From positions 620,001 to 684,000 of the forward strand of contig NZ_JASZYB010000003.1 of the NCBI RefSeq assembly GCF_030317205.1: DNA of 64,000 nucleotides, read 5' to 3'. Numbering within the stretch: position 1 is the stretch's first letter; every line of letters starts with the position of its first letter. The notes under the pieces were generated by a model, which made no database searches, was not told the DNA's origin, and saw only the letters and a list, made by a program, of their open reading frames with translations. This stretch comes from Variovorax sp. J2L1-78 (GTDB lineage: Bacteria; Pseudomonadota; Gammaproteobacteria; Burkholderiales; Burkholderiaceae_C). This document shows, piece by piece, positions 1 to 7,427 of the stretch. Position numbers and translations under genes: made by a program.

Positions 1-1272
1 CAGCTGGCCCGGCGCGCGGTAGTCGCTGCCGCCGAGCACGAAGGCGTTGGATTCGAGTTGGCGCTGCAGCAGCATGCCGGCCAGCGGATGACCCGTTTTC
101 CCGTCTTCCCAGCCGGGATAGTCCGAGGGTTCGATGCCCACCACGATGCCCGCGTTGGCGTTGCGTTCGTTGCGCGAGTACTGGCTCATGCCGTTGGTCA
201 CGACGCGCCCAGGCTCACTGGTCGCTGCGACCACCGTGCCACCCGGGCACATGCAGAAGCTGTAGACCGAGCGCCCGTTGCTCGCGTGGTGCACCAGCTT
301 GTAGTCCGCCGCGCCCAGCAGCGGATGGCCCGCGTGGCGGCCCCAGCGCGCACGGTCGATCAGGCCCTGCGGATGCTCGACGCGGAAGCCGATCGAGAAG
401 GGCTTGGCCTCGATGTGCACGCCGCGTGCGTGCAGCATCTCGAAGGTGTCGCGCGAGCTGTGGCCGAGCGCCAGCACGACGTGGTCGCAGCGCAGTTCGC
501 TCGACAGGCCGGTGCGCTGGTCGAGCACGGTCAGGCCGCGCAGGTGGCCCGCTTCGATGTGCACGTCGGTCACGCGCTGCTCGAAGCGGATCTCGCCGCC
601 CAGCGCCACGATCTGCTCGCGCATGTTCTCCACCACCTTCACCAGCTTGAAGGTGCCGATGTGCGGATGCGCGACGTAGAGGATCTCGGGCGGCGCGCCG
701 GCCTTGACGAACTCTTCCATCACCTTGCGGCCGAGGAAGCGCGGGTCCTTGATCTGGCTCCAGAGCTTGCCGTCGGAAAAGGTGCCGGCGCCGCCTTCGC
801 CGAACTGCACGTTCGACTCGGGGTTGAGCGTGCTCTTGCGCCACAGGCCCCAGGTGTCGCGCGTGCGCTGGCGCACGGTCTTGCCGCGCTCCAGCACGAT
901 CGGCTTGAAGCCCATCTTGGCGAGCATCAGCGCCGCGAAGATGCCGCAGGGCCCGAAGCCGACCACCACGGGACGGATCGGCAGATCGGCCGGCGCGTGC
1001 GCGGGTGGGTGGTACGACATGTCGGGCGTCACCATCACGCGTGGGTTGCCCGCCAGCTTGGCCAGCAGCTTCGGCTCTGTCGACGGGTCGGTCAGCGTCA
1101 CGTCGACGATGAAGACCTGCAGCAGGTCGACCTTGCGCGCGTCGAAGCTGCGCTTGTGGACGTGGATGTTGGCGATGGCGTCGGCATCGACGCCGAGCAA
1201 GCCCTGCACCGCGCGTGGCAACGCGTCGGACGGCGGATCCAGGGGGAGCTTGATTTCGGAGAGGCGGAGCAT
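1..1272 (-). CDS. NAD(P)/FAD-dependent oxidoreductase, C-terminus cut by window start
   Basis: I translated this by hand on the minus strand from the ATG at 1272; the frame stays open to base 1, so the C-terminus is missing. The start reads MLRLSEIKLPLD. Around residue 100 comes a Rossmann FAD-binding segment, VVVGFGPCGIFAALMLA, and further on the signature YSFCMCPGG. That combination is typical of the large uncharacterised FAD-dependent dehydrogenase family (COG2509-like). These proteins have an N-terminal extension before the dinucleotide fold, as here. The substrate is unknown. The gene diverges from the small ORF at 1441. The family call is good; the function is open. Confidence 0.85.
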   Translation of the reverse strand, partial: MLRLSEIKLPLDPPSDALPRAVQGLLGVDADAIANIHVHKRSFDARKVDLLQVFIVDVTLTDPSTEPKLLAKLAGNPRVMVTPDMSYHPPAHAPADLPIRPVVVGFGPCGIFAALMLAKMGFKPIVLERGKTVRQRTRDTWGLWRKSTLNPESNVQFGEGGAGTFSDGKLWSQIKDPRFLGRKVMEEFVKAGAPPEILYVAHPHIGTFKLVKVVENMREQIVALGGEIRFEQRVTDVHIEAGHLRGLTVLDQRTGLSSELRCDHVVLALGHSSRDTFEMLHARGVHIEAKPFSIGFRVEHPQGLIDRARWGRHAGHPLLGAADYKLVHHASNGRSVYSFCMCPGGTVVAATSEPGRVVTNGMSQYSRNERNANAGIVVGIEPSDYPGWEDGKTGHPLAGMLLQRQLESNAFVLGGSDYRAPGQL

Positions 1273-1440
1273 GGCGTGCGGCCCGTGATGATCGGGCAGG
1301 TGGCGTTCGCGGAGGCGCCTATTGTAGGGAGGCCGTCCGCGCCGCGCCTGTAGGCAAAAGTCAGCCGGGAAACTACGGGTGCACCGCGCGTGCCATGGGT
1401 CTATCTTGAGTGGGTCGACCGATCACTGCAGGAGACATCC

Positions 1441-1626
1441 ATGCTCATCGTCACGAAATCGTTGGTGGCCAGCGGCGTCGCTGCTCTGGCCATGAGCGGA
1501 ACGCCCTTGCCGGACAGCACGCGTGAAGGCCAGGCCGCCGCGCCGGCCACCCCCATTGCCGCCAATGCTGCGCCGCAATACTGCCCCGGCGGCTGCAACC
1601 TCTGGGGGATGCTGGGGTCGCGCTAG
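1441..1626 (+). CDS. small hypothetical protein (61 aa), possibly secreted
   Basis: The ATG at 1441 follows AGGAGA with good spacing, which favours it over the in-frame ATG at 1390. The product begins MLIVTKSLVASGVAALAMSG, a short basic start then a hydrophobic stretch that could be a weak signal peptide. It continues with an Ala/Pro-rich segment and ends in a Cys-containing tail, YCPGGCNLWG. I do not recognise a family. Its stop codon overlaps that of the convergent cysteine synthase gene: the palindrome CTAG at 1623-1626 provides TAG on both strands. It may be a small envelope protein or not translated at all. Confidence 0.45.
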   Translation: MLIVTKSLVASGVAALAMSGTPLPDSTREGQAAAPATPIAANAAPQYCPGGCNLWGMLGSR

Positions 1627-2552
1627 GCCGGCAGAAAGCCTTCGACCGACAGGTAGCGTTCGCCCGTGTCGTAGTTGAAGCCCAGCACCACGGCGTCGTC
1701 CGCCAGCTCGGGCAGCTTCTGCGCGATGGCCGCCAGCGTGGCGCCCGACGAGATGCCCACCAACACGCCTTCTTCGCGGGCCGAGCGTCGCGCCATCTCG
1801 CGCGCTGGGTCGGCATCGACCTGGATCACGCCGTCGAGCAAGGCCATGTCGAGGATCTTCGGCACGAAGCCCGCGCCGATGCCCTGGATGGGGTGGGGCG
1901 AGGGCGCACCGCCTGACAACACGGGCGACGCGACCGGCTCGACCGCGTAGACCTTCAGCTTCGGCCATTTCGCCTTCAGCACCTTCGCCACGCCCGTGAT
2001 GTGGCCGCCGGTGCCCACGCCCGTGATGATCGCGTCGAGGCCCTCGGGGAAGTCGGCTGCGATCTCCTCGGCCGTGGTGCGCACGTGCACCGCCACGTTG
2101 GCCGGGTTGTCGAACTGCTGCGGCATCCAGCTGTTGGGCGTGCTGGCGACCAGCTCTTCGGCACGCGCGATCGACGCCTTCATGCCGCCGGCGCGCGGCG
2201 TCAGGTCGAAGCTGGCGCCGTAGGCCAGCATCAGGCGGCGGCGTTCGACGGACATCGAATCGGGCATCACCAGGACCAGCTTGTAGCCTTTGACAGCCGC
2301 CACCATCGCCAGGCCGATGCCGGTGTTGCCCGAGGTCGGTTCGATGATGGTGCCGCCCGGTTTCAGCGCACCGGAGCGCTCGGCGTCTTCGACCATCGCG
2401 AGCGCGATGCGGTCCTTGATCGAGCCACCGGGGTTCGAGCGCTCCGACTTGATCCACACCTGCTGCGTGCCCTTGGCCGTGCCGGCGAAAAGCTTCTGGA
2501 TGCGGATGTGCGGCGTGCGGCCGATGGTCTCGAGGATGTTCTGGGCTTTCAT
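1623..2552 (-). CDS. cysK: cysteine synthase A (O-acetylserine sulfhydrylase)
   Basis: This is a 309-residue PLP enzyme of fold type II that makes L-cysteine from O-acetylserine and sulfide in the cytoplasm. The start MKAQNILETIGRTPHIRI follows an AGGAGA ribosome site; longer upstream starts lack one. SNPGGSIKDR carries the PLP lysine, PTSGNTGIGLA is the substrate-binding loop, and GVGTGGHITG is the phosphate-binding glycine loop. The sequence GISSGA near the C-terminus is also typical. The length is normal for CysK. The gene stands alone, transcribed away from rnpB. CysM cannot be wholly excluded, but the overall pattern fits CysK. Confidence 0.93.
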   Translation of the reverse strand: MKAQNILETIGRTPHIRIQKLFAGTAKGTQQVWIKSERSNPGGSIKDRIALAMVEDAERSGALKPGGTIIEPTSGNTGIGLAMVAAVKGYKLVLVMPDSMSVERRRLMLAYGASFDLTPRAGGMKASIARAEELVASTPNSWMPQQFDNPANVAVHVRTTAEEIAADFPEGLDAIITGVGTGGHITGVAKVLKAKWPKLKVYAVEPVASPVLSGGAPSPHPIQGIGAGFVPKILDMALLDGVIQVDADPAREMARRSAREEGVLVGISSGATLAAIAQKLPELADDAVVLGFNYDTGERYLSVEGFLPA

Positions 2553-2602
2553 GATTTCGGTCTCCTGGTGTGGACGAAAACGGGAAGGAGCCATTGTCGC
2601 GA

Positions 2603-2608
2603 GATAAT
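2603..2608 (+). promoter_or_regulatory. -10 box of the rnpB promoter
   Basis: GATAAT lies eight bases upstream of the inferred 5' end of the RNase P RNA, the right distance for a sigma-70 -10 element. A clear -35 box is not evident in the GC-rich sequence upstream. Confidence 0.5.
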
Positions 2609-2615
2609 CCGTCCC

Positions 2616-2974
2616 GTGAAGCACGCCAGACCGCCGCTGGTGCAAGCCCGAAAGGGGTGGGGCCTTCGGGCACCGCGTCGAAAGACCGCACTGGAGGAAC
2701 GTCCGGACTGCACAGGACAGCGCAGGAGTTAACGACTCTCCACCGCGAGGTGAGGATCAGAGCAACAGAGACGAGCCGATTCAGTTCGGGTGAAACGGGC
2801 AATCTCTGCGCGCAGCAACACCAAATAGGCCAGCGTTGACGTGGTTCCGCGGAGCTGGCGGGTAGGTGGCATCGAGCCGTCCGGGCGACCGGCGGCCCAG
2901 AGTAATGGCGGTCACGCCGGCATCGTCGCAAGACGGCGCCGGTGCACAGAATCCGGCTTATCGGCGGGCTTCAC
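2616..2974 (+). ncRNA. rnpB: RNase P RNA, bacterial class A
   Basis: This is the catalytic RNA that trims the 5' leader of precursor tRNAs. The ends pair as helix P1: GTGAAGC at 2616-2622 with GCTTCAC at 2968-2974, extended by CGCC/GGCG after one mismatch. Conserved core blocks occur in order: GAGGAACGTCCGGACT near 2695, AGAGCAACAGAGACGAG near 2759, GCAACACCAAATAGGCCAG near 2815, GTTCCGCGGAGCTGGCGGGT near 2845, CCAGAGTAATGG near 2895, and ACAGAATCCGGCTTAT near 2946. The length of about 359 nucleotides fits. A T-rich run (TTTATTTT, 2977-2984) just after P1 may serve as terminator. Confidence 0.97.
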
Positions 2975-2983
2975 ACTTTATTT

Positions 2984-3730
2984 TCAGAATTTCTCGTGCG
3001 GCAGCAGGTAGCGCCACTCCCCCGGCGCCAGACCCGCGAGCGGCACGCGGCCGACGCGCAGGCGCTTCATCGCGAGGATGCTGAGATCGACGCTGTCGCA
3101 CATCTGCGCGATCTGCCCCGGCCAGGCGCCCTTCATCGCGAAGCGCAGGCCGGTCACGCCCTCGTTCTGGCGGTTGACGCTGACCTTGGCCGGCAGCATG
3201 GCGCGGCCGTCGACCACGGGCGACTGGTTCAGGCGGTGCAGCGCCTGCGGGCTCACCTCACCCCGCACGTCGACCATCACCTCGTACTCCATCAGCGCAG
3301 CGTCTTCGACCAGCTTGCGTTCGATGCGCGGGTCCTGCGTGAAGACGATGAGGCCGCTCGCGCCCTTTTCCAGCGGCGTGAAGCAGTGCTGGTTGGCGAA
3401 GTGCCGTTGCAGCGTGGGCCGCTGCGAATCGTCGGCCTCGCTGCGCTGGCCTGGTATCAGCAGCTTGGGGATCGGCGCGTCGAAGGCCATGCCGGCCGGC
3501 TTGTTCAACAGGATCGTCACGACCTGCACCGGCTCCGGCTTGGCACCCGTGGCGATCTCGACGCGCTGCTGCGGCAGGACGCGCGCCTGCGGCACCTCGA
3601 CCACCGCGCCGTCGACGCGCACCGCGCCGTTCTCGATCAGCAGTTCGGCCTCGCGGCGCGAGCAGTTCATGTCGGCCGCGACGCGCTTGGCGAGGCGGAT
3701 GCCCTCGTCCCGGGTCTGGAGGATGTTCAT
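2984..3730 (-). CDS. RsuA/RluF-family pseudouridine synthase homologue with altered catalytic residue
   Basis: The 248-residue protein has an N-terminal S4 RNA-binding region (about 10-60, RLAKRVAADMNCSRREAELL), then the pseudouridine-synthase fold with LLNKPAGMAFD at about 74-84. In RsuA and RluF the next motif is RLDxDxxGL, whose Asp is the catalytic nucleophile. Here the aligned stretch is PLEKGASGLIVF, with Glu at position 121 (codon GAA, minus strand, 3370-3368) and Pro in place of Arg. It probably binds rRNA but may lack classical isomerase activity. Its ATG overlaps the stop of the upstream Nudix-lactamase gene by four bases (ATGA), so the two should be co-translated. Confidence 0.85.
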   Translation of the reverse strand: MNILQTRDEGIRLAKRVAADMNCSRREAELLIENGAVRVDGAVVEVPQARVLPQQRVEIATGAKPEPVQVVTILLNKPAGMAFDAPIPKLLIPGQRSEADDSQRPTLQRHFANQHCFTPLEKGASGLIVFTQDPRIERKLVEDAALMEYEVMVDVRGEVSPQALHRLNQSPVVDGRAMLPAKVSVNRQNEGVTGLRFAMKGAWPGQIAQMCDSVDLSILAMKRLRVGRVPLAGLAPGEWRYLLPHEKF

Positions 3731-5382
3731 GCGAGGGCTCTTTCACGGATGCGTGCGACGTGCGCCGCCAGCGAGCGTGCGGCCATCGGCCACATGCGCT
3801 GCGGCACGTCGGCGTAGGCGATTGGCAGCCAGTCTTCGGGCGTGCCGTCGGGGTGTTCGCGCATCGCTTCGAGGATGCGCGCTTCGCGCCGGAAGCGGTG
3901 CATCTTGAGCGCGGCGATGGCATCGCGCGCCGAGGCGATCGCGTAGCCGTGCGCGGGCAGGATGAAGTCGGCGCCGCCGACGCGGCAGACGTCGTCGAGC
4001 CGGTCGAGCGAATCGAGGTAGGCGGTCATGTTGCCGTCCGGCGGATCGACCACGGTGGTGCTGCCGTTGAGGATGTGGTCGCCCGAGAACAGCAGGCCGT
4101 CTTCCTGCAGCACCAGGCACACGTGGTTGGCGGCATGGCCGGGCGTGTGCACCACGCGCAGCGTGTGGGTGGTCTCGGGCGTCGGCCCTTCGAGCACCAG
4201 GTGTTCGCCGTCGACCAGGGCGCGGTCGGGCGTGAAGCGCGCGTTCGGCCGGGCAGTGGGGGCCGAGGGCAGGCCGAGGATCGGCGGGCGCGGCTCGCAC
4301 AGCGCCTGCAGCGGCCGTGCGGCGGGCGAATGGTCGGCATGCGAATGGGTGCAGACGATCATGCGGATGTCGCCGGCCGTCGCATCGTGCAGCCGCCGGA
4401 TGTGGCCGGGGTCGAGCGGGCCCGGGTCGACCACGATGTAGCCCGTGGTCTCGTCGCCGACGAGGTAGCTGTTGGTGCCGGGCCCGGTCATGGCGCTGGG
4501 GTTGGGCGCGGTCAGGCGGCGCAGGTTGCGCAGCAGGGCGACCGGCGTGTCGGTCTGCCAGTCGAGCGCATGCACGATCTGGCCGTCGGGACAGACCAGC
4601 GCGAGTTCGCCGTAGGGCAGCTCGTGCTCCATGTAGCGCGCCTCCTGGCCGTCGAGCAGGCCGGCGCGTGGGCAGCTGGTGAAAAGCGGCTGCTCCTGGT
4701 CGCAGTCGGTCAGGACCGCATCGACCGTGGCATACGCGGCCAGTCGCTCGAGCGTGCGCACGGTCGGGAACATCATCCGGAAGCGCTGCGCCTTGTGGCG
4801 TTCCAGCGCCTCGGCGGGGCGCACCCAGACCGGCTCGAACTGCTCGGTTTCGTCGGCCACCGGCACCTGGCCCTCGGGCATGCGCGCGACCAGGAAGGGC
4901 ACGTCAAAACGTTTGGGCAGGTCGCGGTCGGTCACCCAGTGCGCGAAGGTGAAGACCTGGTCCGTTGCCAGCAGCAGGCCGCGCCGGGCGCACTGCGCGG
5001 CGAAGGACGTGGTGCCATCCGCCGTGCTGCGGTCCATGGCCGCCACGGCCGCGGCCTGCACCGGGCGTCCGTCGTCGGCGTGGTGGGCCAGCAGCACGCC
5101 CAGTTCCTCGAAGGTCTCGCGCAGCGCCGCGATCGCCTGCGTGAGCTGCACGTCGCTCTGGGTGGCGCGGCGCTTCGCGATGGCATGGGCCTGCGCGTCG
5201 CTGTCGTCGATGCGCCCGCCCGGGAACACGTAGGCACCCGCGCCGAAGCTGGCCTTGTCGGACCGGCGCGTCATCAGCACCTGCGGCCCCGCCGGCGTGT
5301 CGCGCAGCAGGAGGAGGGTGGCGGCCGGTCGCACGGGCGCGGGCTCGCGTTGCGGGTGGAGGAATTGGGTGGGGCGGACCAT
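3727..5382 (-). CDS. Nudix hydrolase / metallo-beta-lactamase fold fusion protein
   Basis: Two hydrolase domains sit in one chain of 551 residues. The N-terminal half has a Nudix fold with YVFPGGRIDD near 51-60 and the box RETFEELG near 88-95; about 30 residues separate the glycines from the box, as in NUDT19/RP2-like Nudix proteins. The C-terminal half is a metallo-beta-lactamase fold with THSHADH near 345-352 and a distal GDH motif, binding two metals. The family may act on CoA or acyl-CoA derivatives, which is inference. I chose ATG 5382 (MVRPTQFLHP) because a -10 box ends six bases before it; ATG 5415 is the alternative. Confidence 0.85.
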   Translation of the reverse strand: MVRPTQFLHPQREPAPVRPAATLLLLRDTPAGPQVLMTRRSDKASFGAGAYVFPGGRIDDSDAQAHAIAKRRATQSDVQLTQAIAALRETFEELGVLLAHHADDGRPVQAAAVAAMDRSTADGTTSFAAQCARRGLLLATDQVFTFAHWVTDRDLPKRFDVPFLVARMPEGQVPVADETEQFEPVWVRPAEALERHKAQRFRMMFPTVRTLERLAAYATVDAVLTDCDQEQPLFTSCPRAGLLDGQEARYMEHELPYGELALVCPDGQIVHALDWQTDTPVALLRNLRRLTAPNPSAMTGPGTNSYLVGDETTGYIVVDPGPLDPGHIRRLHDATAGDIRMIVCTHSHADHSPAARPLQALCEPRPPILGLPSAPTARPNARFTPDRALVDGEHLVLEGPTPETTHTLRVVHTPGHAANHVCLVLQEDGLLFSGDHILNGSTTVVDPPDGNMTAYLDSLDRLDDVCRVGGADFILPAHGYAIASARDAIAALKMHRFRREARILEAMREHPDGTPEDWLPIAYADVPQRMWPMAARSLAAHVARIRERALA

Positions 5383-5388
5383 CCGGGG

Positions 5389-5394
5389 ATTATC
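5389..5394 (-). promoter_or_regulatory. -10 box placing the Nudix-MBL transcript start at its ATG
   Basis: GATAAT on the minus strand is followed by six bases (CCCCGG) and then the ATG at 5382. If this box is used, transcription would begin at or next to the start codon and give a leaderless mRNA. No Shine-Dalgarno sequence precedes either candidate start, which agrees with this. Confidence 0.4.
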
Positions 5395-5484
5395 GGCAGC
5401 ATCGCGGTGCGGCATCGTCCGTCAGGCGGTTCGGGCGCCCACATGGCAAGATCCCCGGTCGTCTCACGCGAGCCAGGTTTCTGC

Positions 5485-6465
5485 ATGCTGATCAACTGCG
5501 TTGTCTACGAGAACGGCACCAAGCTGGCCGACATCCCGGTCGACCGCATCAACGAATACGTCGCGCTGCCCAACTGCTTCGTCTGGGTGGCGCTGCACGA
5601 CCCGACGCCCGAAGAGATGGACGGGGTGCAGCGGGCTTTCGACCTGCATCCGTTGGCCGTCGAGGATGCGCAGAACGGCCATCAGCGCCCGAAGGTCGAG
5701 GAATACGGCGATTCGCTCTTCGTCGTGCTCCACCTGCTGGACGGCGAGACGGCGGCGCCGCGCGCCAGCATTCCGACGGTGGGTGAGCTCGACGTCTTCG
5801 TCGGCCGCAACTACGTGGTGTCGGTGCGCAACCGCAGCACGCACGGCTTCACCGAGGTGCGGGAGCGCTGCGAGCGCGAGCCCGAACTGCTCAAGAACGG
5901 GCCCGGCTTCGTGCTGTACGCGCTGATGGACGCGGTGGTCGACCGCTACTTCCCCGCCATCGACGCCTTCGATGTCGAACTCGAAGCCATCGAGGAGCGG
6001 ATCTTCACGCAGGGCGGTGCGCGCGAGAACATCCAGCGCCTCTACAGCCTGAAGCAGCGGCTGACGGTGCTCAAGCATGCGGTCGCCCCGCTGCAGGAGG
6101 GCGCGAACAAGCTGCACGGCGGGCGGGTGCCGCAGGTCTGCATCGGCACGCAGGAGTACTTCCGCGATGTGCTCGACCACCTCAACCGCATCAACGGCAC
6201 CATCGACGCGATGCGCGACACCATCGGCACCGCCATCCAGGCCAACCTGTCGATGGTGACCATCAGCGACGGTGAGGTCACCAAGCGGCTGGCGGCCTGG
6301 GCCGCGATCTTCGCGGTGTGCACCGCCTTCGTCGGCATCTGGGGCATGAACTTCGAGCACATGCCCGAGCTGAAGTGGCGCTACGGCTATGCGATGGCGC
6401 TGGGGCTCATCGTGGCGGTGTGCGGCTACCTCTACTACCGCTTCCGGAAGGCCGGCTGGGTGTAG
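5485..6465 (+). CDS. corA: CorA-type magnesium/cobalt transporter
   Basis: This is a 326-residue inner-membrane divalent-cation channel of the CorA family. The large soluble N-terminal domain (about 1-260) is acidic and ends in a long helix. Two transmembrane helices follow, and the first ends in the family signature GIWGMNFEHMPE near residues 285-296, whose GMN tripeptide forms the selectivity filter. The second helix is YGYAMALGLIVAVCGYLYY, followed by the basic tail RFRKAGWV. ATG 5485 was chosen because homology starts there; the much longer open frame upstream is antisense to the Nudix gene. It is a single gene that diverges from its neighbour. Confidence 0.93.
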   Translation: MLINCVVYENGTKLADIPVDRINEYVALPNCFVWVALHDPTPEEMDGVQRAFDLHPLAVEDAQNGHQRPKVEEYGDSLFVVLHLLDGETAAPRASIPTVGELDVFVGRNYVVSVRNRSTHGFTEVRERCEREPELLKNGPGFVLYALMDAVVDRYFPAIDAFDVELEAIEERIFTQGGARENIQRLYSLKQRLTVLKHAVAPLQEGANKLHGGRVPQVCIGTQEYFRDVLDHLNRINGTIDAMRDTIGTAIQANLSMVTISDGEVTKRLAAWAAIFAVCTAFVGIWGMNFEHMPELKWRYGYAMALGLIVAVCGYLYYRFRKAGWV

Positions 6466-6486
6466 TCCCGGCCGGAGTCCGCGCGC

Positions 6487-7419
6487 TCAGCGGCCCCAGC
6501 GCAGCACCAGCGGGTCGAGCCGCCGGGCGATGTCCAGCAGGCCGCGACGCACCTCCGGATGCATCGACGGCCATGGATGGCGTGGCGCGTCGCAGGCGAT
6601 CACGCCGCCTTCCTTCATGAGCGCCTTGGCCGCGAGGAAGCCGGCCTGCCGGTTCTCGTGGTTGATCAGCGGCAGCCAGCGCTGGTACAGCGTGAAGGCG
6701 AGGTCGGCATCGCCGCTGCGGTGCGCCTCGATGATCGGGCGGATGCCGTCGGCGAAGCCGCCGCCGGTCATGGCACCGGTGGCGCCGGCGTCCAGGTCGG
6801 CCAGCAGCGTGATGGCCTCTTCGCCGTCCCACGGGCCTTCGATGGCTTCGCCGCCCAGGCGGATCAGCTCGCGCAGCTTGCTCGCCGCGCCGGGCGTCTC
6901 GATCTTGAAGTAGCTCAGCTGCTCGATCTCGGTCGCCATCTTCGCGAGGAAGGCGGCCGACAGCACCGTGCCGCTGGCGGGTGCGTCCTGCACCATGATC
7001 GGAATCGACACCGCGTCCGACAGCTGCGCATAGAACTCGAAGATCTTTGCTTCAGGCACGCGGAAGGTGGCGCCGTGGTAGGGCGGCATCACCATCAGCA
7101 TGGCCGCGCCCATGGCCTGCGCGCGGCGGCTGCGCTCGATGCACACGGTGGTGCTGAAGTGGGTGGTGGTGACGATCACCGGCACGCGGCCGGCCACGTG
7201 TTCGAGGGCGGTGCGGGTGAGCACCTCGCGCTCGTCGTCCGACAGCAGGAACTGCTCGGAGAAGTTCGCCAGGATGCAGAGGCCATCGACGCCCGAATCG
7301 ATCATGAAGTCGAGGCAGCGCTTCTGGCTGGCCAGGTCGAGCGCACCCGATTCGGTGAAGGTGGTGGGCGCGACCGGGAAGATGCCGCGGTAGCGAGGGT
7401 TGGAGAGGGTGTGTGTCAT
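6487..7419 (-). CDS. dihydrodipicolinate-synthase-family dehydratase, probable L-2-keto-3-deoxyarabonate dehydratase
   Basis: This is a 310-residue class I aldolase-fold enzyme of the DapA/NanA superfamily. The Schiff-base lysine is in YFKIETPG near residue 171. A glycine-rich region, GATGAMTGGGFADG, closes the barrel. The start MTHTLSNPRYRGIFP begins right before the barrel. It is the last gene of the sugar operon, eight bases after the IlvD-type dehydratase. In this context the likely reaction is dehydration of 2-keto-3-deoxy-pentonate to 2-ketoglutarate semialdehyde (the AraD role in Azospirillum and Burkholderia). An aldolase acting on the same or a hexonate substrate is the alternative. 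Confidence 0.82.
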   Translation of the reverse strand: MTHTLSNPRYRGIFPVAPTTFTESGALDLASQKRCLDFMIDSGVDGLCILANFSEQFLLSDDEREVLTRTALEHVAGRVPVIVTTTHFSTTVCIERSRRAQAMGAAMLMVMPPYHGATFRVPEAKIFEFYAQLSDAVSIPIMVQDAPASGTVLSAAFLAKMATEIEQLSYFKIETPGAASKLRELIRLGGEAIEGPWDGEEAITLLADLDAGATGAMTGGGFADGIRPIIEAHRSGDADLAFTLYQRWLPLINHENRQAGFLAAKALMKEGGVIACDAPRHPWPSMHPEVRRGLLDIARRLDPLVLRWGR

Positions 7420-7427
7420 GGCGTGGA

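Noticed and set aside
3760..6465. A 901-residue plus-strand open frame covering the Nudix-MBL gene and corA
   Set aside because: Its first half is antisense to the Nudix-MBL gene with Arg/His/Val-rich composition; only the corA part from 5485 is a real protein.
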